From Lepus europaeus (taxonomy: Eukaryota > Chordata > Mammalia > Lagomorpha > Leporidae), in the NCBI RefSeq assembly GCF_033115175.1, contig NC_084840.1, positions 79,065,179 through 79,129,178 of the forward strand: DNA of 64,000 bases. Reading direction: 5' to 3'. This document shows positions 52,853 to 64,000 of this stretch, piece after piece. A program made the position numbers and the translations under genes. The notes below the pieces were generated by a model that did not search any database, was not told the origin of the DNA, and saw only the letters and a program-made list of their open reading frames with translations. The number at the start of each line of letters is the position of its first letter. Within the stretch, counting starts at the first letter, position 1.

Positions 52853-55800
52853 AGTGAAAGGTTGGAAAAAGTTATTCCATGCCAACAGAAACAAAAAAAA
52901 ACTGGTGTAGCTATCTTAATATCAGACAAAATAAACTTTAACACAAAAACTGTTAAGAGTGAAAAAGAGGGGCACTATATAATGATTAAGGGTTCAATTC
53001 AACAGGAAGATGTAACTATTATAAATGTATATGCACCTAATTACAGGGCACCAGTTTATTTAAAAGATATGTTAAGGCACTTAAAGGGAGACTTAGATTC
53101 CAATACAACAATACTGGGGGACTTCAATACTCCACTCTCAGAAATAGACAGATCAACCAGACAGAAGATCAACAAAGAAACAGCAGATTTAATCGACACT
53201 ATTGCCCAAATGGGCCTAACAGATATCTACAGAACTTTCAATCCTACATTTAAAGATTTTACATTCTTCTCAGCAGTACATGGAACCTTCTCTAGGATTG
53301 ACCACATACTAGGCCATAAGGCAAGTCTCAGCAAATTCAAAAGAATTACAATCATACCATGCAGCTTCTCAGACCACAGCGGAATGAAGGTGGAAATTAG
53401 CAACTCAGGAATCCCTAGAGAGTATGCAAACACATGGAGACTGAACAACATGCTCCTGAATGAACAATGGGTCATAGAAGAAATCAAAAGAGAAATCAAA
53501 AATTTTCTGGAAGTAAATGAGGATAACAACACAACATATCAAAACTTATGGGCCGGCGCCGTGGCTCAACAGGCTAATCCTCTGCCTTGCGGCGCCGGCA
53601 CACCGGGTTCTAGTCCCGGTCGGGGCACCGATCCTGTCCCGGTTGCCCCTCTTCCAGGCCAGCTCTCTGCTGTGGCCAGGGAGTGCAGTGGAGGATGGCC
53701 CAAGTCCTTGGGCCCTGCACCCCATGGGAGACCAGGAGAAGCACCTGGCTCCTGCCATCGGAACAGCGCGGTGCGCTGGCCGCAGCGCGCTACCGCGGCG
53801 GCCATTGGAGGGTGAACCAACGGCAAAAGGAAGAACTTTCTCTCTCTGTCTCTCTCTCACTGTCCACTCTGCCTGTCAAAAAAAAAAAAAAAAACTTATG
53901 GGATACGGCAAAAGCAGTGTTGAGAGGAAAGTTTATATCAATAGGTGCCTACATCAAGAAATTGGAAAGGCACCAAATAAATGAGCTTTCAACGCATCTC
54001 AAAGATATAGAAAAACTGCAGCAAACCAGACCCAAATCTTGTAGGAGAAGAGAAATAATTAAAATCAGAGAAGAAATCAACAGGATTGAATCCAAAAAAA
54101 CATTACAAAAAATCAGCCAAACGAGGAGCTGGTTTTTTGAAAAAATAAATAAAATGGACACACCATTGGCTCAACTAACCAAAAAAAGAAAAGACCCAAA
54201 TCAATAAAATCAGAGATGAAAAAGGAAATGTAACAATAGACACCACAGAAATAAAAAGATTCATCAGAAATTACTACAAGGACTTGTATGCCAGCAAACA
54301 CGGAAATGTGTTAGAAATAGATGGATTCCTGGACACATGCAATCTACCTAAATTGAACCATGAAGACATACAAAACCTAAACAGACCCATAACTGAGACA
54401 GAAATTGAAACAGTAATAAAGACCCTCCCAACAAAGAAAAGCCCAAGACCAGATGGATTCACTGCTGAATTCTACCAGACATTTAAAGAAGAACTAACTC
54501 CATTTCTTCTCAAACTATTCAGAACAACCAAAAAAGATGGAATCCTCCCAAATTCTTTCTATGAAGCCAGCATCACATTAATCCCTAAGCCAGAGAAAGA
54601 TGCAGCATTGAAAGAAAATTATAGACCAATATCCCTGATGAACATAGATGCAAAAATTCTCAATAAAATTCTGGCCAATAGAATACAACAACACATCAGA
54701 AAAATCATCCACCCAGACCAAGTGGGATTTATCCCTGGTATGCAGGGATGGTTCAGTGTTCGCAAATCAATCAATGTGATACACCACATTAAGAGACTGC
54801 AGAAGAAAAACAATATGATTATCTCAATAGATGCAGAGAAAGCATTCGATAAAATTCAACACCCTTTCATGATGAAAACTCTAAGCAAATTGGATATAGA
54901 AAGAACAATCCTTAATACAATTAAAGCAATTTATGAAAAACCCATGGCCAGCATCTATTGAATGGAGAAAAGTTGAAAGCATTTTCACTGAGATCTGGTA
55001 CCAGACAGGGATGCCCATTCTCACCACTCCTATCAAACATAGTTCTGGAAGTTTTAGCCAGAGCTATTAGGCAAGAAAAAGAAATTAAAGGGATACAAAT
55101 TGGGAAGGAAGAACTCAAACTCTCCCTCTTTGCAGATGATTTGATTCTTTATTTAGGGGACCCAAAGGACTCTACTAAGAGACTATTGGAACTCATCGAA
55201 GAGTTTGGCAAAGTAGCAGGATATAAAATCAATCCACAAAAATCAACAGCCTTTGTATACACAGGCAATGCCACAGCTGAGGAAGAACTTCTAAGATCAA
55301 TCCCATTCACAATAGCTACAAAAACAATCAAATACCTTGGAATAAACTTAACCAAGGATGTTAAAGATCTCTATGATGAAAACTAGAAAACCTTACAGAA
55401 AGAAATAGAAGAGGATACCAAAAAATGGAGAAATCTTCCATGCTCATGGATTGGAAGAATTAATATCATCAAAATGTCTATTCTCCCAAAAGCAATTTAC
55501 ACATTCAATGCAATACCAATCAAGATACCGAAGACCTTCTTCTCAGATCTGGAAAAAATGATGCTGAAATTCATATGGAGACACAGAAGACCTCGAATAG
55601 CCAAAGCAGTCTTGTACAACAAAAACAAAGCCGGTGTCATCACAATACCAGAATTCAGGACGTATGACAGGGCAGTTGTTATCAAAACAGCATGGTACTG
55701 GTACAGTAACAGATGGATCGACCAATGGAACAGAATAGAAACACCAGAAATCAACCCAAACATCTACAGCCAACTTATATTTGATCAAAGATCCAAAACT

Positions 55801-56855
55801 AATCCCTGCAATAAGGACAGCCTATTCAATAAATGGTGCTGGGAAAATTGGATTTCCATGTGCAGAAGCTTGAAGCAAGACCCCTACCTTTCACCTTACA
55901 CAAAAATTCTCTCAACATGGATTAAAGACTTAAATCTATTCTCCGAAACCATCAAATTATTAGAGAGCATTGGAGAAACCCTGCAAGATATAGGTACAGG
56001 CAAAGACTTCTTGGAAAAGACCCCAGGACAACAGGCAGTCAAAACCAAAATTAACATTTGGGATTGCATCAAATTGAGAAGTTTCTGTACTTCAAAAGAA
56101 ACAGTCAGGAAAGTGAAGAGGCAGCCGACAGAATGGGAAAAAAATATTTGCAAACTATACTACAGATAAAGGGTTGATAACCAGAATCTACAAAGAAATC
56201 AAGAAAATCCACAACAACAGAACAAACAACCCACTTAAGAGATGGGCCAAGGACCTCAAGAGATATTTTTTGAAAGAGGAAATCGAAATAGCCAACAGAC
56301 ACATGAAAAATGTTCAAGATCACTAGCAATCAGAGAAATGCAAATCAAAACCACAATGAGGTTTCACCTCACCCCGGTGAGAATGGCTCACATTCAGAAA
56401 TCTACCAACAATAGATGCTGGAGAGGATGTGGGGAAAAGGGACACTAACCCACTGTTGGTGGGAATGCAAACTGGTTAAGCCACTATGGAAGTCAGTCTG
56501 GAGATTCCTCAGAAACCTGAACATAACCCTACCATACAACCCAGCCATCCCACTCCTTGGAATTTACCCAAAGGAAATTAAATTGGCAAATAAAAAAGCC
56601 ATCTGCACATTAATGTTTATTGCAGCTCAATTCACAATAGCTAAGACCTGGAACCAACCCAAATGCCCACCAACAGTAGACTGGATAAAGAAATTATGGG
56701 ACATGTACTCCATAGAATACTATACAGCAGTAAGAAACAATGAAACCCAGTCATTTGCAACAAGATGGAGGAATCTGGGAAACATCATGCTGAGCGAATT
56801 AAGCCAGTCTCAAAGAGACAAATATCATTTGTTTTCCCTGATCGGCAACAACTGA
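52853..56855 (+). pseudogene. L1 copy 3 ORF2 remnant, interrupted and frameshifted
   Basis: The endonuclease section is 52862-53541 ([34 protein letters not shown]). After the CSINE, sequence resumes at 53900 and shifts frame near 54205. The RT fingers/palm are at 54284-54958, and the FADD-bearing palm and thumb at 54958-55386. A TAG at 55384-55386 is followed by 55474-56169, then shorter pieces to the C-terminal cysteine motif and the stop at 56855. Non-functional. Confidence 0.92.
53552..53890 (+). repeat. Young CSINE nested in L1 copy 3, with TSD
   Basis: A CSINE with a clean head ('gccggcgccgtggctcaacagg', 'gggttctagtcccggtcgggg') and a pure A tail. The duplication 'aaaacttatggg' lies at 53541-53552 and 53891-53902. 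It shows low divergence and inserted after the L1. Confidence 0.96.
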
Positions 56856-58309
56856 GCACCAAAGGGGAAAGCTGTTAAGTGAAATGGACACTATAAGAAA
56901 CAATGAACTGATCAGCTCTTGTCCTGACTCTAGATGTACAATGTAATACTTTATCCTTTTTAGTATTTGTTGTTGTTTTTGTTGTTGTTGTTCTAGTACT
57001 AGTGGTTGAACTCTGTAATTAACACACAATTATTCTTAGGTGTTTAAATTTAAACTGAAAAGTGATCCCTGTTAAATTTAAGAGTGGAAAAAGAGAGGGA
57101 GGAGATGTACAATTTGGGACATGCACAATCAGACTTGCCCCAAATGATGGAGTTAAAATGTGCCAGGGGATTCCAATACAATCCTATCAAGGTGGCATGT
57201 ACCAATGCCATCTCACTAGTCCAAGTGATCAATTTCAGTTCACATTCGATGGCTCTGATAGGTCTAAGAATCAAAGGGATCACACAAACAAGACAAGTGT
57301 CTGCTAATACTAACTGATAGAATCAAAAAGGGAGAGAAAGATCCAACATGGGAAGTGGGATACACAGCAGACTCATAGAATGGCAGACGTCCTAAACAAC
57401 ACTCTGGCCTCAGAATCAGCCCTTAAGGCATTAGGATCCAGCTGAAAAGCCCATGAGAGTATTGTAGGCATGGAAAGCCAAGATACCATGAAAAAAAAAA
57501 GAAGAAGAAGACCTAAATGAAAGATCTCTATGAGTGAGATCCCAGTGGAAATAATGGGGCCATCAAAGAAGGAGATACCTTTCTCTGAAGGGAGGAGAGA
57601 ACTTCCACTTTGACTATGACCCTATCAGAATAAGATCGAAGTCAGCGAACTCTAAAGGCTTCCATAGCCCTGGCAACTCATGACTAGAGCCTAGGGAGAT
57701 TACTGGCACCATAAACAAGAGTGTTAAATTGTTAAGTCAGCAACAGGAGTCACTGTGTACTTAAATCCCATGTGGGATCTGTCCTTAATGTGTTGTCTAA
57801 TGTGCAGTGATGCTATAACTAGTACTGAAACAGTATTTTTACACTTTGTGTTTCTGCGTGGGTACAAACTGATGAGATCTTTACTAATTATATACCGAAT
57901 CGATCTTCTGTATATAAAGATAATTGGAAATGAGAAAAAAACAACCTGGTGTTAAATTGGAAAAGGCATAGAAAATTAATTAATTTTAAAAAAATATTAT
58001 GTAGGATCTCTGTCTTTAATGTGCTGTACACTCTTATTTAATGCTATAACTAGTACTCCAACAGTATTTTTTTTTCACTTTGTGTTGCTATATGGCGGCA
58101 AACTGTTGAAATCATTACCTAATATATACTAAACTGATCCTCTGTATATAAAGTGATTTGAAACTGAATCATGATGTGATTTGAAGGGGAGAGGGAGTGG
58201 GAAAGGGGAGGGTTGTGGGTGGGAGGGAAGTTTTGGGAGGGGGAAGCCATTGTAACCCATAAGCTGTACTTTGAAAATTATCTTCATTAAATAAAAGTTT
58301 AATTTAAAA

Positions 58310-58915
58310 AAAGAAAGATTACTAATTATATACACATGACAGTGACAAACTCAGAATCAAAATGGAAAATAAATAATTTCATGATTCACATTATAGTTTG
58401 ATTACCATAGGTAAAATGAATAATATGGTTTGAATACTAACTGACTGACACAATATAAATAGAAATATTTGAAAAGTATCCCTAACATTACAGGCACTAA
58501 CACACAGGAAAATGGTAATGGTGAGGAACTAAATGAAAATATTATGGCTATTACTAGAATAATGTAAAAGGTGATACCAGTGTTTCAATCTAAATAATAG
58601 AAAATTTCAAGTCAATGATTAATTTTGAATAACATAAGAATAAAGAAAGTGAAATTAGTATGCACCTATAAAAAGATCCCCATATACCTGGTTTTAAGGA
58701 GCTGTGTACAATAAAATCACTATAGGAACTGACAGAATTTTGAGTTACTTGATGATGTCACAATGATAGTGCCTACCAATAAATCAGCAGGTCACTTCTA
58801 GTGTTGCCATAAACTAGGTTAGTGATGATGTACCTAGGTGATATTAATAATTCAAATACAGTGAAATTTGAAATGACATGAACCCATTAGGGAACTTATT
58901 TTAATTTTCTTTTTA
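58310..58915. other. Unrecognised AT-rich sequence
   Basis: No gene or repeat recognised. Confidence 0.4.
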
Positions 58916-59236
58916 AATTCATTTTATTTTATTGAAAAGCTGAGTCAGAGAGAGGGAGGGAGAGGGAGTGGGAGAAGGAGAGAGAGAAAAAGATCTTCAA
59001 TTTCTTGGTTCACTCCCTGAATGACCACAAAGCCTCTACTGGGTCAGGGTGAAGTCAAGAGCCTGGAACTCTATCTGGATTTCCCACATAGATGGCAGGG
59101 ACCCAAGTACTTGGACCATCTTCCATAGGAGTGAAATGGATTGGAAGTGGAACAGCCAAGACTCAGCCTGAGCTCAGATGGGATGCTGGCATCACAGAGA
59201 GCAGTTTAACCTTCTGTTTCACAACACTAGCCACTG
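58916..59236 (-). repeat. CSINE, antisense, diverged
   Basis: Antisense CSINE: 'attttattgaaaagctgagtcagagagagggagg' tail, body ('cccaagtacttggaccatcttcc'), head complement ending near 'cacaacactagcca'. Confidence 0.85.
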
Positions 59237-60859
59237 TATTTTGATTAAAATGAATGAGTAATTTGGCATAATTACTTATAAAGTGAGAAGCACAAATATA
59301 GGTTTCTAGTGAAAAAGAGTCCATGTAATTTTCACTTAAAGAGAATATAAGGATATTGCTGGACTTAGATGTAAAACCTAAGGCATTCATTCTCACAGAA
59401 GTGGTAGAGTGGACATATAAGAATGAGGGCCTCTTCCTGTTTTGTACCCTACATGACTTTTTTGGCTCATGTTAGTCTGAGCCTTCATCATAACAATTCT
59501 GCCAGTGAATCACAGCTATGCCCTCACCAAGAGATATGAACAAATATGAACCTTAACCCTGGGAAAGACTCTTTCTTGGGTATTCTACCTCAGTCATCCT
59601 TATATCTGCCATACTAATGACATTTAAATGCCCTGTCTTTATTAGTCACCAATCATTTGTAACTGTATTTGTATTACACATAATTTTTATATTATACTTT
59701 CTCAGTTCAAATTACTAGTGTTTTCTCTCTCTTCAATAGTTACTGATTGTCACGGAATTCATCAAAGGAAATAGGTCTGTATAGATGGAGTATGGGGATT
59801 AGTTTGGCCTTGCATTTTAGCCATCCATTAATTCTTTGTTGCAAAGATCTGTTCTATTCTTTTTGCTAGTCCTTTGGATTTAACTGTAGTGCAGAGTCTA
59901 TGACAATGGGATATTGGTATTAGAAGTCCATGACCTGCAGTGACATAAAAGTGAAACAAGTTGTGGTAGATTCTGCAGGCTGGGGGTGAGGGGAGAGCAC
60001 ATGGCAATGCTGAGGTTTCTGGCATGGGCACTGGTTGGGGACCCTTCCCACGAGGGGGACCACAGGCTGGGGGAAGGCATGGGAGGTGTGTCCAGGACAG
60101 GTGGTGTTTGAGTGTCTGGCAGGGGTGTCTAGGAGCAGGGGAAACAAAGAATGAGGAGCAAAGACATAGGAGCCACCTGGGTGTGGCTCTGTAGGGGCTG
60201 AGGGAGGTCCAGAGAGGGGAGGAGCTGCCATCATCCAGGAGCTCAACATCCTTTCCCCAGGCCCTGCTCAGTGCTCTGGGGGACAAGCTCTGTCCCCTCC
60301 AAACAGCTCAGGGAAACCTTTGTGCACACAGTGGCCCTCCTGCCTGCTGCTGGCCTGGCCCCTGGGTAGGGCGGAGGCTGTCTGTGGTTTCCCTAGGCCC
60401 TGGGGCACTGAGACTGTGGTGAGCTAAGTGGGCACAGCCCACCTGGAGAGACTGTTCCAGGAGCCAGGATGAAAACAGACTTAGGGAGTTTGCATCATGG
60501 CTGGAAACATGGCACAGTTAGATCAAGCCTTAAAGGCCTGGGCACAGGAGCAGGTCTTTTCTCCTACAAAATCCAGGTCTGTGCAGGAAGCATCAGTATG
60601 GCTGGGAGACAAAGAGCCCAGGTTTTACAATCAAAATGATCTGGGCACAAACCCCTTTTGAGCTCTGTGAGCTTGGGCAGGCGGCTTTGGCGAGCCTCAG
60701 TTTTCCCACCTGTGACATGGGGACATAGCACATACTGCAGAGAGCTGGGAAGATCAGGGGGCAGTGTCTGGCAGGCAGTGAGTGCTCTGCCACCCACAGG
60801 GTGAGGAGGACAATGCAAGCCCCACTCCCAACCCCAGGCCCCAAGGGGGCAGCGCTGAC
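59237..60859. other. Unrecognised sequence downstream of the SLC6A1-like fragment
   Basis: No further transporter exon was recognised on the minus strand. The part at 59990-60800 is GC-rich and could be intron or flank of the SLC6A1-like pseudogene. Open frames in it have no recognisable domain. Confidence 0.4.
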
Positions 60860-61432
60860 CTGAGGCCGCATCAGCAATGGACCACTTGGTGACATGGGCC
60901 ATGAAGCCCACGATGGAGATGACAAAGCTGGCGAACAGGCTGGTGCAGGAGCTGATGCAGCAGATGATGATGGAGTCCCTGGAGGGAGGTGGGGCAGGAT
61001 CAGGGAGGGCAAAGGTCATAGGGGTGGGGCCAGGGAGGGCAATGACAGGGACCCAGGAGCAAGCCAGGGAGGGCAGGGCTGGGAAGGAGGGGGCTCTGGG
61101 CTGCCGCTGGCACCTGTACACATCATTGTGGAACAAGTTATAGCTGCCCAGGGTGATGAGGGAACAAGGCCCAGTCCATAGGAGAAGAAGATCTATGTAG
61201 CCACGTCCAACCACATCTATGGGCAGAAGTGTCTAGTGGTCATCACAGCCACAGGCTCCAAGGCCCCTGCCCATTTCAGTCATCTGCCCCCGGCACACCC
61301 CAGGCTGCTCACCTTGCAGAAGTTGGGCATGATGTAAAACAGGGTGCCCTCCTTGGTGCCAGGCAGTGTGACTCCATGGAAGAAAAGGATGATAAGCATG
61401 ATGTAGGGGTACATGGCTGAAAAGTAGACCAC
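60860..61432 (-). pseudogene. SLC6A1: Unprocessed SLC6A1 (GAT-1)-like pseudogene fragment, three exons
   Basis: The parent is a sodium/chloride-coupled GABA transporter. Three exon blocks in the right order and strand keep introns. Exon i, 61313-61432 (40 codons: [18 protein letters not shown]...), has intact acceptor and GTGAGC donor. Exon ii, about 61114-61225, matches the region reading [13 protein letters not shown]; it carries a TAG stop (61193-61195) and a 1-bp deletion near 61165. Exon iii, 60860-60978 ([16 protein letters not shown]...[16 protein letters not shown]), has intact acceptor and donor and two single-codon losses. The nearest family match by eye is GAT-1 rather than other SLC6 members. 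Retained introns point to a segmental duplicate and not a retrocopy. Later exons are not seen; earlier ones may lie beyond the window. Confidence 0.85.
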
Positions 61433-61486
61433 CTGAACCAACCAGCTCAGCACCTGGTTTTACCTTCCCTGTTCCCTGTGATTTTT

Positions 61487-61501
61487 TTTTGACAGGCAGA
61501 G

Positions 61502-61559
<58 letters not shown>

Positions 61560-61845
61560 TCTTCCTTTTTCCATTGGTTCACCCTCCAATGGCCGCTGCA
61601 GCTGGCGCACTGTGGCCGGCACACCACACTGCTCCAAAGCTAGGATCCAGGTGCTTCTCCTGGTCTCCCATGTGGGTGCAGGGCCCAAGCACTTGGGCCA
61701 TCTTCCACTGCACTTCTGGGCCACATCAGAGAGCTGGAATGGAAGAGGAGCAACCAGGACAGAATCTGGCACCCCAACCGGGACTAGAACCAGGTATGCC
61801 GGTGCCACAGGCGGAGGATTAGCCTTTTGAGCTGCGGCACCGGCC
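61487..61845 (-). repeat. CSINE, antisense, with TSD, beside the SLC6A1-like exon
   Basis: Complete antisense CSINE with a long GA tract (61509-61555). A perfect 13-bp duplication (ccctgtgattttt) is at 61474-61486 and 61846-61858. It inserted about 40 bp upstream of the transporter exon acceptor. Confidence 0.95.
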
Positions 61846-61858
61846 CCCTGTGATTTTT

Positions 61859-62516
61859 AATTGATGTCTAAATGATCCAAGCAATGCCTGTTGGCAGGAA
61901 ACATTGAAAGTTACATAGGAACACACACATGTGCACAAACACACACACACAGTTCCCTTCTGTAGCCCCTAGGATCAATGTCACGCAGGGCACAGGGTTT
62001 GGGTCTCTCACATCTGGTTTCTGATGTCTAGAACAGTCCATGGTATACAGTAGACACTCAATAAATGTCTGAAAAACATACAACCACAGGGCTGTGAGCA
62101 CTTTACTGTTCCTTCTTTGACACCTTCTTCTGCATAGATGATCATGTCTCAGAAAAGCAGGCTTCAATCAGCCACTTGCTTTCTCAATGAGCAGCTTTCA
62201 AGGTAAAAAACAGCACACTCGGTCTGTTTTCTGAAGACCATCTGCCACCTGGACAGTGAATTTTAATTCTACAAATGGTCCCCAGGGAGGCCCCACAACC
62301 CTTTCCCAGCAGCCCCCACTGTTAGCCATTTGGGTGACTTCCAATCTTCTGTGCCTCATTGAATACTCCTTTTATAAACCTTTATCTACAGAATGACTGT
62401 ATCACTCCCAGGAGAGATGTCTAGATGTGGAATCACCAAGCAGAAAGCGATGGCTTCTCAAAGGCTTTTGATGCATCTGAGCATTGCCCGATTCCTTCTA
62501 GAATCAGAACTTCAGA
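61859..62516. other. Unrecognised unique sequence
   Basis: No gene was recognised; it holds a short CA run (about 61921-61951). It may be intron of the SLC6A1-like pseudogene. Confidence 0.4.
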
Positions 62517-62735
62517 GTGGCGGTGCTGTTGTGGTGCAGTGTGTTACACAGACGGGTGTGACACCGGCATCCCACACTGCTCCACTTCTGGTCCAGATCA
62601 GGCTTCTGCCTGACCCAGCCCTGGCTGTTGCAGCCATTTGGGGAGTGAACCAGCGGCTGGAAGACCTCTCTCTCTCTCTCTCTCTCAATCTCTCTCGCCC
62701 TCCTCTCCCTGTAATTCTACCTTTCAATTCTTTCA
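62517..62735 (+). repeat. CSINE, sense, internally shortened
   Basis: Starts 'gagtggcggtgctgttgtggtgcag' and passes to 'gttgcagccatttggggagtgaaccagcgg' and a CT tract. The central body section is missing, so it is about 220 bp instead of about 340. Confidence 0.8.
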
Positions 62736-62744
62736 GGTTTTTTA

Positions 62745-63063
62745 AAATCATTTTTTACAGATAGAGTTAAAGACAGTAAGAGAGAGAGAGACACAGAGAG
62801 AAAGGCCTTCGTCCCTTTGGTTCACTCCCCAAATGGCTGCTATGGCCGGAAATGCACCAATCCGAAGCCACAAACCAGGAGCTTCCTCCTGGTCTCCTAT
62901 GCAGGTGCAGGGGCCCAAGCACTTGGGCCATCCTCCACTGCCTTCCTGGGCCACAGCAAAGAGCTGGACTGGAAGAGGAGCAGCCAGGGCTAGAATTGGC
63001 ACCCATATGGGATGCCGGTGCCACAGGCAGAGGATTAATCAAAGGAGCCATGGTGCCAGCCCA
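62745..63063 (-). repeat. CSINE, antisense
   Basis: Complete antisense copy placed tail to tail with the sense copy at 62517-62735. The head complement ends 'agccatggtgccagccc'. Confidence 0.92.
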
Positions 63064-64000
63064 TAAATTTTTTCATTTTAAAGAAAGGAAATGACACTTC
63101 CTCCAGCATGGCACAGAGTGGCTCCCTTGCAGTGCCAACTCTGAGCATAATCATTTTAAAAACCTGTTTCTGCCAAGTTGGTCATCAAAAGCCTGCAATT
63201 GTTTCTCTGCTCGCTGGTGTGGAAGAGCGGTTTCAGACTCAATCCCAGCGGCTCAGGGGCCCCTGGCTCTTGCCAGTGTGGGTTTCCCTTGGGCAGCTTT
63301 CTCTCCCTCACTGCACTCTGGGCTTCTTCAGGACCAGGGAAGCCACTCACCATCTGCACAAACCATTGTCCCTGCAATTGGGAAGAGGGGATGAAAACGA
63401 AGCTGCTGGGTCAGTGTTTCAGTGCTCGGAGCCCCAGTTTCTCTCGTCTGGAAAATGGGTCCAATCAGCCCAGCTGCTCAGACAGGAGAGCTGTGATGAG
63501 CCTGCAAGGTGCTGGCATGGGGACCACTCAGCAGTGCACACAGCTGCACCTGGGGGACAGCTGCTCCCAGTGGCTTCCAACGCCCTTAAAGCTTCGGGTC
63601 TGGGTCTCTGGTTCCCTCCGTGGCAGGTTTTCAGCACCTTTGCCTAGGCCCATGTGTAAGCTTTGTAAGGCTATTTTGTCTCTTTCTGCACCTTCTTCTG
63701 GAAAGTTCCACCAGCTTTTTGGTGTGTTCTGGCCCCACCCTGACCTGTCCCTAGCCTTCTTCTGTTCCAGTCTCTCTGCTGCCCCTTTGCTCCCTGCGAG
63801 ACCTGGAGACCTTGGATATCACACCTACCCCTCTGCTTCCTGCGGGAATCGCAGGTCTCTTGAGCTTCAGCCCCCAGGATAAGGCCTGAGAGGTGGAGAG
63901 GGGAGGGAGCTGAGGCCAGTTATGTCCTGCCAGACGTCCCTATGCAGGACACCTGGCTTTCAGTCGCTCTGTACTTGCTGACCTGATCATAAAGACAAAA
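63064..64000. other. Unrecognised GC-moderate sequence
   Basis: Open frames up to 234 codons exist at 63178-63882, but without recognisable domains or splice context. I make no gene call. Confidence 0.4.

Larger units (their letters stand above)
52846..58309 (+). mobile_element. 5'-truncated L1 (copy 3), sense, with a nested CSINE
   Basis: The element starts inside the ORF2 endonuclease ('gtgaaaggttggaaaaag', matching 'gtgaaaggctggaaaaag' of the complement of copy 2 near 27040) and runs through ORF2 to about 56855. The 3' UTR follows, with the duplicated unit, G-rich polypurine tract (about 58185-58245), and end 'cattaaataaaagttt' plus A-rich tail. ORF1 and the 5' UTR are absent. A CSINE interrupts it at 53552-53890. 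No clear TSD was found; its 5' edge abuts the palindrome. Confidence 0.93.

Noticed and set aside
63178-63882. 234-codon plus-strand frame as a gene
   Set aside because: No domain, no splice context and a competing overlapping frame; composition alone explains it.

Overview
This window reads as lagomorph nuclear DNA, most likely rabbit (Oryctolagus). At least fifteen copies of the rabbit C-repeat SINE (CSINE, tRNA-derived head, CT-rich tail) and several rabbit-type L1 elements make up much of it. There is no operon structure and no intact conserved multi-exon gene. The window is a stack of retrotransposition events, many with readable target-site duplications (TSDs).

Left part (1-12 kb): sparse unique sequence with a possible orphan terminal exon near 3.0 kb, an old L1 3' fragment (5.1-5.7 kb), and a full-length processed pseudogene of MAX (6.29-8.24 kb, with TSD). 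Then come two full-length L1 elements, both on the minus strand and both with TSDs: 12.17-19.52 kb (decayed) and 21.95-29.55 kb. In the second, the only coding lesions found are one nonsense codon in ORF1 and a 1-bp deletion in ORF2; its 5' UTR is tandemly duplicated.

Middle (31-44 kb): a 5'-truncated retrocopy of the N4BP2 mRNA (31.3-35.7 kb, TSD, poly(A)) that keeps an uninterrupted frame for the CUE, DUF1771 and Smr domains; an L1 insertion with a twin-priming inversion (38.2-39.3 kb); several CSINEs; a small mariner-like inverted-repeat element split by a CSINE; and a solo class I ERV LTR (43.8-44.4 kb).

Right part (44.6-58.3 kb): a NACC1 processed pseudogene (minus strand) is split by a compact class II-like endogenous retrovirus with the layout LTR-internal-LTR-internal-LTR, bounded by one 6-bp TSD (GGGGAG). 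The 5' end of the pseudogene abuts, head to head, a 5'-truncated plus-strand L1 that itself carries a nested CSINE. At 60.8-61.4 kb, three exon-like blocks of an SLC6A1 (GAT-1)-type transporter keep splice signals but carry a stop and a frameshift; they are an unprocessed pseudogene fragment on the minus strand. The remainder is unique or unrecognised sequence.

The best candidates for follow-up are the three-LTR provirus with its two short conserved frames, the N4BP2 retrocopy with an open Smr-domain frame, and the head-to-head NACC1/L1 junction with a perfect palindrome. All family names come from recognising translated sequence by eye; no database search was run.
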